64,000 bases of DNA, taken from assembly GCF_000002595.2 (NCBI RefSeq), contig NC_057011.1:3923635-3987634 (forward strand), read 5' to 3'. The DNA is from Chlamydomonas reinhardtii. Its lineage: Eukaryota; Chlorophyta; Chlorophyceae; Chlamydomonadales; Chlamydomonadaceae. This document shows, in pieces, positions 22,962 through 32,640 of this stretch. A program made the translations under genes and the position numbers. Every line of letters starts with the position of its first letter. The stretch's first letter is position 1. Under the pieces are notes generated by a model that was given only the letters and a program-made list of their open reading frames with translations, was not told where the DNA came from and did no database searches.

Positions 22962-23855
22962 AGCTCAACCCTTCCAGAGCCTACACTGCGCGGCTGATCA
23001 TGGCTACCACCCGGGTTAACTATTTATTTGAATTTTAGGCGATATGCAGGTCGAGCCCTACATTCCTTGCTGAGTTCGGTTGCATCCCGCCTGCCCAGGA
23101 ACTCGGGGCCGATGTGGTGCTTGCGGCAGAACGGGTTTGGGGCTGATCCCGACCCGTCAAAAACATTGTACAAATCTATAAATCTAATTACAGGGGCGCG
23201 CAAGGGCTAGAAGCGCAGGAGTTCACGAACGCTCCGCGCAGCCTGAGCGACACCAGACCGGCTCAACCGCCTCACTATTACATGGGGACGGCCACCGCCT
23301 GTACACCAGGTGCATGCGTCGGCATTGTCGGAGGCTGCTGGGTCAAAGGCAGAGTGCAGGGTGGGTGCCGGCAGGGACGGAGGTAGGAGGGGCCTAGAGC
23401 GGAAAGTGGCTAGGGGTGGCGGCCCGTGTCCGCAAGGCGGCGGGGCCAAAGTCCTTAGTCTCAACATTCCCACACTCCTGATCCTGCACTACGTCCGACT
23501 GATACTATGTGAGTCGCTTGGCACACGCCAGCCGGCGCCGGGGGCCGGCGCCTTGTTGCTGGTTGTTGATGGTGGTGAGAGCATGGATGAGAAATGGCTC
23601 TTGCTAGTAGGCCGCAGTCCGGGTCGGTGCCTCGCGCACAGGAGGGGCGCTGCACTGCGCCATAATATCACACGACATACGGACTCGGCAGCCGAAGCAT
23701 GGGTCAGGGAGGGGGGGGGCTGAAATGGAAGGGGGCGCCTTGTTGCCGCGATGGGGTAGTGCCGAATGGCCAAGCCCGGTTGTTTGTCAGGGCCTAATTC
23801 GTCCGGCTAAGTGTGTGTCCTTATTAAACAGACATAGCACTGTGAAATAGCAGCC
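22962..23855. other. Divergent intergenic region
   Basis: Separates the start codons of the large minus-strand repeat protein and the plus-strand 109-aa protein. No exon-like frame is apparent. A GC-rich palindromic block (GCCGGCGCCGGGGGCCGGCG) lies near 23530. Promoters of both genes should be here, but no clear TATA element was recognised. Confidence 0.45.
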
Positions 23856-24394
23856 ATGGCCAGCGTCCTCCGTCAGCTCGGGCTCCAAGCTCTGCGCTCG
23901 GTCCAGCCGCAGGCGCAGCAGCAGACGCAGCTAGCTCTACGCAGGGGAATGGGTGGCTATGCTAAGCCCAAGGTGGACACCAGCCTGGACCACGTCTTCG
24001 GCGACAACAGCAACAAGCTCAATTACAACGTGCGTTCTCGGGCGACCGCGCTACGCATGTCCATTGCATGCATGCTCGTTATTGCTTCTGCAATAATCAT
24101 TCTCGCTGACCAGGTTCTCGTGCCCTCGTATTGTTGCACAGTTCGAGCCGATGGGCATGGGCTCGCTGTTTATTCGCACCATGGTCATGGTGGGCGTGTT
24201 CTTCTTCCCTGTCTTCATCATGATTAACGACGATTACAAGTACACGTCCTTCCTCGACAAGTGAGCAGGGCATCAGAGACCTTCCGGGCTGGCCTGCACG
24301 CCTTGCGCTGTTGCTACAGTGCTTTAAATACACACATATGAATGCTCCTGTGTGCAGGGTGGCTGCCGCTAAGGCTGCCAAGTCGTCGGAGTAA
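23856..24394 (+). CDS. Small single-span, probably mitochondrial, membrane protein
   Basis: Three exons: 23856-24029, 24142-24260, 24358-24394; donors GTGCGT and GTGAGC, acceptors CACAG and TGCAG, phases agree, 109 aa. The start ATG sits in a CCATGGCC context. Residues 1-31 are Arg/Gln/Ala/Leu-rich without acids and end at RRGMGGYA, typical of a mitochondrial presequence. After a hydrophilic stretch (KVDTSLDHVFGDNSNKLNYN) comes one hydrophobic helix (SLFIRTMVMVGVFFFPVFIM) and a Lys/Ala-rich tail. Size and topology match accessory subunits of respiratory complexes or ATP synthase, but I do not recognise which, if any. Confidence 0.75.
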
Positions 24395-25119
24395 GGCGCG
24401 CTGGAGCCCAGGCCCCGGAAGGAGCGGCACGGGGAAGTGCGCGGGGAAAGGCGCACATTGCAGCAGCAGCTGGCGAGTTGAGGAGCTGCTGAGGCGGACG
24501 GAGCGCACTGCAGCTGCTGCAGTAGAGTTTAACAGCAGGGGAAGGGGGATTTGGGCAGTGAAAGCACGGGGGGGGATGCTAGGGTTGCGGCGGAGGCAGC
24601 GGCTGCCGGCGAAGCAGCCGGGGGAGGGGGAGCAGCACGGCGCGAGGCACGGGTGTCACCCTGGAGCCGCGGAAGGGGCTGAAGCAGAACGGCGGCAGGC
24701 CCGGCGTTACATGCTGGCGGCGGCGTTGCCGGCGTGGGGAGGGTCCTTCAAGCGCCCTTTCAGTTCAGGGGCTCGCCCACCTCAATAGCTGCCTAGCAGG
24801 ACCGGGCGCCCGCCTCTGACCGCAGCGGGCACCCGCTTTCGTGGTGATACCAGGCTGGGGCGCGGCCGCAAATGCCGCAGCCAGGCGGAGATGCAGCCGG
24901 AGTCAGTCCCCGAGCCCGCATGCCCTCCCTGCCCAGCAGACCAGTGCGGCGGTGCCCTGGGCTAAAGTCCGTCGCCTACGGCTACACACTCTGCCGCTAC
25001 AGCAGCACCACAGCCAGACATGTCGCAGTCCCAGTAGCCAGTCAGCCGCCTCAGCCGCCGCGCTCTCAGCAGGCGTGTGTGTGTGTACGCCGCGATGTCG
25101 CCGCCAGGCGCTCTCGCTC
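24395..25119. other. Convergent 3' region
   Basis: Lies between the stop codons of two convergent genes and should consist of their 3' untranslated regions. No separate gene is supported. Confidence 0.5.
24707..24711 (-). terminator. Candidate TGTAA poly(A) signal
   Basis: TGTAA on the minus strand about 410 bp after the stop codon of the 25120-27879 gene. TGTAA is the usual poly(A) signal in volvocine algae; chance occurrence is possible. Confidence 0.35.
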
Positions 25120-27879
25120 TCAGTCGTCGCGGTCGTCGTCGTCGTTGCCTCCGGATGTCTCGCTGGAGATGAGCACGCCCACGGTCTTGCCGTCACGCTC
25201 CAGGGTGTACAGCGCGGCCAGGTGCGACTCCACCATACGGCCTGTGTGTATGGGGTGGGGTGGGCGTGGGGTAGGGTGGTGCGGGGACGGCGGTGGCAGT
25301 GGAGGCGGCGGCAGTGGGGACGCTGTTGTCGCGTGGAGAAGGCGGCAGCGGCAGTGGGTGCGTTCGGGCGTGGGCGGGTTGCTGCGTGAGTCTCAGCCTC
25401 ATGCTAGGGCGGGTGGAGCTGGTGAGGGGGCACAGCTGTGCTGTTGGCGTGGTGCTGCCGGCTGTGGCCGGAGGGTTTATGTACACTTCAAGCTTATTTT
25501 CAGGATCGTGTGACAGGCTTAATTGAGTCCCATGTGCTCGGGGCCAGTACTTGGTTGCGGGGCAAGTGTGTGACGTTCGTAGGTAGATGAGAGTTTGTCC
25601 TCACGTGTTTCTGCAGCGCACACATTCTTAAACTCACGCAACTGCATGTCAACACAACACACACGCGCAACGCAACGCCCAACGCACCCGCGAATATGAA
25701 GGGCATGCGGCGGTGCGGCCAGTCCACGGCGTCACTCAGGAGGTCCTTGAACTCGGGCCAGGAGAGCAGCGGCTGGCGCGCAGCCTCGGGGGAGGCGGCG
25801 TCGGGCTGGCGCAGTCGCGTCACCACGTCCGCGTGCACCAGCGCTGCGAAGCCTGCGTGCGTGCGTGTGGTGCTTTGAGTTTGAGGCATCGTGCGATTGC
25901 GTGTTGGTGTGGTGTGTTCATGCGGTGGAGGCGCGATGCATGCCTGGTGAGTAGGAAGGCGTGGCATTTCAGGTGATGTAGGCGTTGCGGCTGATTGCTT
26001 GCAGATTTCTAGTTAGTAGACAGGCTGACAGGGTCGCAGCAAGGAGCATGTCGGCACATGAGCAAGTCTGGCGCGGCGTTGTTGTAAAGATCATGGCAAA
26101 CGGCAACGCGTGAAGACCACAGGCCGCATGCGCTGACGCGCACCTACCTGACTTGGTGGAGAACTCGCCCACCTGGAAGTCAGGCCACAGCACAGGGAGA
26201 GGGGTGGCAGGATGCAGGAGATGAGGCGAGCATTGCGTTGAAGTCGCAACAAAGAAACAGAGGAAGCACGTACAGACCCTGGCGGGTTCTTAACAACCTC
26301 GCTCCAACAAGCTACTACAGATTCCTTCACCAGTATTGCGGCAATGCATCCATGCGAGCCACGTGGGCAGGGGGTGTAGGAAGCTCAGGTTCTTACCCCA
26401 TGCTAAAAAGTACAGAGCTTTAGGAGGGCATTACCCTAATCCCTTACTTCCAGATCTGTCGAGCCAGGTCGAGGCCTGCCGGGCACCGCGGCACCACTTG
26501 CGGCACCACGCCGCTGCTCCCTTACCACGCTCGCGTGCCCCATGCCCCTCGTGTGCCCCACCCTCAGCCCCTCACCAGTTTGTAGTCAAAGATCTCGGCC
26601 CGCTCCCCGAAGTACCAGGCGTTGCCTGTGTGGCCGGGTGTGGCGCGTGCCGGGCAATGCGTCTTGTCACACGAGCACAGCTCCCGGTATGCCCACCATG
26701 TCCCAAACGCCCTGCGCCCTTCCCTTCCCTGCCCTCAGCCGCAGGAAGCAGAGCCATCCAGCCATCGCCGACCTGCTCCTTGCATCCATGCCCCCTGTCC
26801 CCCATGTTGGCAATGGCGGAAACCCCCGTCACGCGGCCTGCCTGCTCCGCGTCACACCCATGCCTCTCACAACCCCTGGAACCCCTGACCCTCCGGCCCC
26901 CGCACGTTATGTCAAGGCACACGCACCGGGCTGCAGGTGCGGCAGTGCAGCGGTGCAGTGCAGTGGCGGCGGCGAGACGCGGCGTGGCGGGCAGCGTGTG
27001 GTTGAGCGATTGGCCCGAGGCGTGTGTTGCAGCGCGGTGGGACCGGGGAGCAGCAGGTGGCGTGAGCAGGGGCGTACGCGTAAGGGGGACAGGAAAACGC
27101 AGCGTGGTATCCAGCTAGGTGCTGGCGCGTGCCCGTGGCCAACGCACGCAGTTTCACCCCTCCCCCACGCATGCACACGACACGCACACGACAATGCACA
27201 CACACACACATACACACACACGCCTCACACACCTCATCCATCTCCGCCAGCTCCGGCTCGCCCCTGCTCAGCTTGGGCAGCAGCTCACGACACACCGTGA
27301 AGCGCGCCGCCACCTTGTCCAGGTCGGCAGCCTGTGTGCGTGTGTGTTAAGAGTGGTTGTGTGAGAGGGCACATTTCGCGCACGGTATGTTGGACAACGA
27401 AACGGAAACGAGCATTTCCCACATATCACGGGCGTGTGCATGAGGAGGCGCTGGATTGAAGGGGTGCGCATGTGCGCATGTGCGGATAGCGAGGTGGTTG
27501 GGGTGTAGGGGGAACGCGGGAGAACCTGACGGGTGCAGGGCAGCATGCGCCGGCAGGCTGTCAGTCTAGGTGTCCGAAGCACGCAGCAGCGTCTGACAGA
27601 GGTTCGGTGACGCTCGGTCTCACCTTGAGCTTTTCAGGATTGAGCACGAGCTTTGGGTCTATGGCATAGACTGAAAGGATGGCATTACAGGGGGGGGGCG
27701 TGTGCGACACGTCAGATGGCAGGTGGGGACTTGCGTCCAGAAGGACCTGGGCACGCACCGTCGACAGGCTCCTTGCCCTTGCTTAGCCCCAGGGCTTCCG
27801 TAAGGCTCCATGCTGTCCTGAAGCCCGACGTGGCCCGGTTTTTAGATTTTAGGGCTTGCCGAACGGCGAGTTGCAACAT
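25120..27879 (-). CDS. Unrecognised 210-aa protein, probably mitochondrial
   Basis: Seven exons on the minus strand (27759-27879, 27624-27670, 27229-27331, 26576-26625, 26148-26172, 25688-25852, 25120-25241), all phases compatible, 210 aa. The third exon must end at its GTGAGG donor for the frame to continue into NAWYFGERAEIFDYKL. The N-terminus (MLQLAVRQALKSKNRATSGFR) is basic and amphipathic, as in mitochondrial presequences. The body contains LLPKLSRGEPELAEMDEV, WYFGERAEIFDYKLVGEFS and WPEFKDLLSDAVDWPHRRMP, and the C-terminus is very acidic (GGNDDDDRDD). No membrane span. I do not recognise the family. It is divergently arranged with the ureidoglycolate lyase gene, with 200 bp between start codons. 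Several exons are tiny (25-50 bp). Confidence 0.72.
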
Positions 27880-28079
27880 CCTAAACGTGCCCCTTGCAGC
27901 CTGGTTCGCGGTCTTGCGTGAGTTGTGTTAGTCCTTTCGCGAGATTAGATTATTTACGCTTTGGTTCCTTTACACACGAAACAGGTTGTGCTTATGCATC
28001 GGGCAGTGGCCCAAGGGACGATTCACCAACTCGGAGGCAGTTTGATGAGCGCCGGCCGTATAGCAGCATTTCAGCAACA
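27880..28079. promoter_or_regulatory. Short bidirectional promoter region
   Basis: Only 200 bp separate the start codons of two divergent genes, so both 5' untranslated regions and core promoters must fit here or overlap. An AT-richer patch (TTAGATTATTTACG) near 27943-27958 stands out from the GC-rich surroundings. No textbook TATA box. Confidence 0.5.
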
Positions 28080-29344
28080 ATGCAGACCCTCGTCGCAAAG
28101 CGGTGCTCGCTCTCCAGACCAGTGCCTCGCACGAATCGAACTCGTTTTACGCCAATGGCCCAGGCCAGCACCAATGAGACGCAAACTCTGAAGCAAGTGG
28201 TGCTTAAGGTCACGCCACTGACCCCAGAGAACATCAAGCCCTTCGGCCAGGTGCGGATGCGCATGAGCGGATGCTCGCACGCGAGCCTCAAGCAGTCGCA
28301 ATAAAAGCTTCGCATCGCGTCTGGCCATACAGATAGTGACAACCTCGGATGACGGCAAGATGTTCGATAAGGAGGACGCGCAGCTCGTGCTGGACAAGGG
28401 GACACCGAGGTGGGTGGTGCGTGTGGACGCTGGCTGCGGGGCCGGAGGACAGGGTTGGGGGCGCGGTGCGGGCAGTGCGCTGAAGCCACTGCCACGAACC
28501 CTTTACGCTATGGGCAGCTCATCCTGCGCAGCTGAACCCCTCCCCCCGGGGTCTTTCATAGCCGCCCGTGCCGCTGCTACCCCAGCTGAAGGGGTTTGGG
28601 CCCAACAACACGAACACACACACGCTCACATGATGCGCCCAACACAAAACCCGAACCTCGACCCTCAGGTTTTACATTATGAAGCTGCCGGCCCGCGGTC
28701 TGCGCTTCCACCGCATCACCTACCACGGCCAGTGCACCCAGTGCCTCGGGAGCCTGACGCCCGGGCACCCCTGGTGAGGCGGTCTCTGTGATGCGGTGCG
28801 ATGCTCACGGTACATGTTGTGCGCAGTGCCGTAGCATAAGTGTGTGTACATGTTTGTACACGTGTGTGTGTTTGTGTGTGAGGGAGTACGAGTGTCCGTC
28901 AAGGTCGTTCGCAGCGCTGCGGCAGGCACCCAGTAGCAGCCAGCTTGGGGGAGAGCGGCAACCAAGCTCGATGCACATGGGGGGGTGGGCGCGGGCGTGC
29001 CTGCAGCAGTGCTCCGCCCCTTCCTTGCTACCTCCTGTCCACCGTCCACCCAACACCTCAACCCCTCGGCTATGCCCTGCGGATTGGAGCCCGCCGGCCG
29101 ACCAGCCACGCCCCATCCGGTTCCCACCCACCCACCGCATTGCCGCCCCCCCTCCGCGGCTTGCGCACCCACACTTTCAGGTACGTGGCCCTGGCGGCGC
29201 CCACGCTGTCTTTGGACCAATGGCCGCGGCCGGAGGACATCCGTGTGTTCAAAATCCCCTTTGGCTGCTTCGTCAAGTTCGAGGTCGGCACCTGGCACGC
29301 AGGTGCGTGCGTGCGCACGCGCGCGCGCGTGTGTGTTCGCGCGC

Positions 29345-29384
<40 letters not shown>

Positions 29385-29911
29385 GTGTGTATGTGTATGT
29401 GTGTGTGTGTGCGCGCGTGTGTGTGTGTTTGTGTATGTGGGTGTTGGGAAACAGGAGAAACGGACAACGTGTGTGTGCATGTGCGATGCGGACGAGGTGG
29501 TGGGGTTGGGGCTTCAGGTATGCTAGCTAGGTGATGCAGGGGTGCCACCGCCGCCGCCTCCTCTTCCACATCCTTTTACTCCTCGCCCTTCTCCACCAGC
29601 CCCAGCTTAAAGCGCACTGGTGGCTGCACTCCCGCTATTCCCACCGTTCGCCATCCCATGGCCCCCACCTCAACGAAACTCACTTGGATCCGGTTCCCGC
29701 CGCCTGTCCACCCAAACCCCACACGCAACCCTACACCCGCCTGCCCCCCCACCGCTGCCCCCCATTAGGCCCGCTGTTCGCCGCGCCCGGCTCCATCGAC
29801 TTTTACAACCTGGAGCTCTCGGACACCAACGTGACGGACCACAACACACACGACTACCGGAGGGACAACGGCATGGAATTCGTGGTGGTGGATGAGGAGC
29901 TAGGGGCATAG
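28080..29911 (+). CDS. Ureidoglycolate lyase family (AllA-type) protein
   Basis: Five exons: 28080-28250, 28333-28409, 28669-28773, 29181-29302, 29769-29911; phases agree, 205 aa. The product matches the ureidoglycolate lyase/hydrolase family: start of domain LKVTPLTPENIKPFGQ, then FYIMKLPARGLRFHRITYHG, CLGSLTPGHPWYVALAAP, IRVFKIPFGCFVKFEVGTWHAGPLF and FYNLELSDTNVTDHNTH. The GTWHAGP segment with its His is characteristic of the family's active region. The enzyme releases glyoxylate and urea from ureidoglycolate, the last step of allantoin/allantoate breakdown, allowing growth on purines. Residues 1-34 are basic and Ser/Arg-rich, possibly a targeting peptide; Met26 (MAQAS) is an alternative start. 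Intron 4 begins with a (GT)n microsatellite directly at the donor. Confidence 0.88.
29330..29440. repeat. (GT)n microsatellite at a 5' splice site
   Basis: GCGCGT/GTGTGT-rich run starting right after the GTGCGTGCG donor of exon 4 of the ureidoglycolate lyase-family gene, purest at ~29347-29385. Confidence 0.93.
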
Positions 29912-29935
29912 AAGGCAGCTGGGTGGCAGTGTGCG

Positions 29936-30005
29936 GCGGCTAGGCGGCTAGGCGGCTAGGCGGCTAGGCGGCTAGGCGGCTAGGCGGCTAGGCGGCTGAG
30001 TGGCT
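29936..30005. repeat. 8-bp tandem repeat (CGGCTAGG)n
   Basis: About eight perfect units just 3' of the ureidoglycolate lyase-family stop codon, probably in the 3' untranslated region. Confidence 0.93.
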
Positions 30006-30291
30006 AGCGTTAGGATTGTTCGGGAGCTAGAGCGGGAGTCGAGAGAGTGAAGGTCTTGACGGGGTTTCTAGCTGGTGTGGCTGATGGACTGCAGGGGCCT
30101 GTGGGGGATGCGGGGTGTCCCATGTGTGGAGGTAGAGGAAAATGCAGGTTTGTTGGTGGCGCGTTGGGGTTGGGGTTGCGTGGCTCGGATGCCGAGTGTC
30201 ACGAGCGTGCCTGGATGGTGTGCTGATGCATTGGCATGAAAGGCAGGTAATGCCGGCAGGTAATGCTGGCTGTAGCGAGGCGGGGTGCGAC

Positions 30292-30615
30292 TTGTCACTG
30301 CTGTGGTGTCACTGCTATGGTGTCATTGCTGTGGTGTCATTGCTGTGGTGTCATGTCAGTGCTGTGGTGTCAGTGCTGTGGCGTGCGATGGGACAGTGTT
30401 AAGGCAGGTTGGTGAAGTCCCGTAGGGTGCAGCTATTTCCCAGACCCCAGCAGATGGCAAACAATTTGCAACGGCAGTGCAGGAGTGCGCGGCTGGTCGG
30501 ACGCCGGAGTTACTGTACCGACAAGTTGCTGGCTGGCTGGGAGTCACTGCTGTGGTGTCACTGCTGTGGTGTCATTGTTGTGGTGTCAATATTGTGGTGT
30601 CACTGCTGTGGCGCC
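30292..30615. repeat. 15-bp minisatellite split by a dispersed repeat
   Basis: Units like CACTGCTGTGGTGT are present on both sides of 30386-30540 but not inside it, as if a dispersed element had inserted into an existing array. Confidence 0.75.
30386..30540 (+). mobile_element. Dispersed repeat, copy 1 (~155 bp)
   Basis: Shares GATGGGACAGTGTTAAGGCA, then GGTGAAGTCCCGTAGGGTGC and GGCAAACAATTTGCAACGGC with the copy at 47147-47295. No coding capacity and no clear terminal inverted repeats; a short non-autonomous element or a fragment of a larger one. Confidence 0.7.
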
Positions 30616-30910
30616 CTGACACCGCAGCATGGCGAGGCAAACAGCGAGATGGACAGGGGGCGATCTGCTGGCCAGCCAGGTCGAGTCGGTGAGTCTCCAT
30701 CCCTCGAGCGGCCCTGTCGGCCGACATCGCGAGCATGAACGAGCATGAGCGCTGCAAGCATGTTGTTGCAAAGGTCTGGCAGCCGGGGAAGGGTTGTGCA
30801 GGCAGCGGTGTGCGCAGTGCGAGTTGCTGGTTTGCTGGCTCATTCACACGGCCCCCAGAGGGCACCCGCCTCCGCCTGCTTTGGGAATGTCTTGCCGCCC
30901 GCTCGTATCC

Positions 30911-30915
30911 TTACA
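30911..30915 (-). terminator. Candidate TGTAA poly(A) signal
   Basis: TGTAA on the minus strand about 370 bp downstream of the stop codon of the ARGLU1-like gene. Confidence 0.35.
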
Positions 30916-31284
30916 TCAACACACAGCCTCAGCGGCCGATAGCAGGGCAGGCTGCTTACGAACTGGTGGACAGAGCCTGGGGTTGTATCACCGCACTGAC
31001 CGCAGGGACCTCTGCTCACACCCGCCCAGTAGCACACACACAGCGCGCGAGGCCTCCTGCTGCGCGTCCTCTACACACGCCCCCAACTCCCAAGCCCCCC
31101 AAACCAATACGCAATTATGCTCAACGGCTAGATGCCTTGCAGCACTCCAACGAGACGAAACCACTCCCACCACCGATCCCACCCTTGGTTCCTACTGGGC
31201 ATGGTCAAACGACTGCCTCCCCAAGCCAGAAGCCAGAGCTAGCAACGTCAACATCAGCACCGTAAACAGTTTCAAGCAATCACG

Positions 31285-32599
31285 TCACATTTTGAAGCCC
31301 AGACTGAAGCTCATCTTCTTGCGGCCCTTGCCCAAGATGAGCGCCTGCTGCTTCTTGACGTCCTCCTCCTCCTTCTTCTTGCTGCAGCACACATGAGTAC
31401 ACAGGAATGGGAAGTGGTGGTAAGCACGGGACATGCGAGGGGTAGGGAGCGCATGGGGAAGACAGGGACAGTTGCGGTGTGGCTAGTTTGGATGCACAGT
31501 GTGGATGGGATGGCTTGGTTTTCAGGACAGGTTGCGGGCGTGTGCATGCATCAGGCGCGTGGACTTGCGGCATAGGCGTCAGCGGGTGGTGAGCGGCGGT
31601 GGTTGCTGTTGCGATGATGCAGTGTTGCAACATTGCAGTTGCTTCGACGCAGCCGACTCACACAGCCCTCACCTTCACGAGCACGAGCACCTTCCTTCCT
31701 TCCTCCCGTCCACCATAGCCACCCTCGCCGCCCCCAAATGTCACCACCACCACCACCACCACCACCACCACCACCACCACCACCACCACCACCACCACCA
31801 CCACCACCACCACCACCACCACCACCACCACCACCACTACCGCCACCGCTCCTCCTCACCGCTCCTCCTCCTCCTTCTTGGCTGCCTGCTTGGCCTGCAG
31901 CTCCAGGAAGTGCCGCTCCAGCTGCCGCGCCTCCTCCTCCGCACGCCGCTGGGCGGCAGCCTCCGCCTGCGGGGGACGGACGCAATGCGGTGCAGCAGAG
32001 GAGGGGAGCGGAGGCGCGGGTTCGGGGGCGTGGCGTGCGTGTGCACGTGTGCGCGGACGGTGCTCTGTGACGCGCCCCAACCCCGGGCATGCCCTCCCCC
32101 CATCTTACACGAATCCGCCACCCGAAAGATCAAACACACGCGCAGCCTCCACACGCGCAACCGAACCCCTCCCCTATCTTGCAAATACGGTTGCCTCTTT
32201 CGCTCGCACGCCTTTCTGCTCACACCGTTTGCCTTTTCACTTTTGCACATGCGAGCATCCCGCCCTGGCGCTGGTCCCTTCCTCGGCGCCCGGGCTCCGT
32301 TGATGTCCGTACGTCTAGGTGGGTATTGCCTAGTCTGCTAGTCAAAACGTGCGCGCGTCTGTTACTCGCGAACCCCCCCCCAATCACCACACGGCCTCGC
32401 CCGCACCTCCTGCCTCTGCGCCGCCTCCAGGTCCAGCAGCTCCTGCTGCTGCGCGCGGATGGCCTCGCGCCGGGCCTCCTCCTCGCGGCCGGAGCGCTCG
32501 CGCTCAGCCACCAGCTCCCGCTCCACCTGGCCATGGGGCGAGCGGGGGTGTGTAGTGTGTGTTAAAAAAAACGCAACGAAAGCCCGCCCAGAGGGTGTG

Positions 32600-32640
<41 letters not shown>

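Larger units (their letters stand above)
29912..31284. other. Convergent 3' region rich in repeats
   Basis: Lies between the stop codons of two convergent genes. It holds the CGGCTAGG array, two blocks of a ~15-bp GCTGTGGTGTCACT repeat (about 30292-30385 and 30541-30615) and, between them, copy 1 of a dispersed repeat. No gene is supported. Confidence 0.5.

Noticed and set aside
31499-32341. Poly-His/poly-Pro frames
   Set aside because: Translations of an intronic (CCA)n tract; the real exons on the minus strand flank it with good splice sites.
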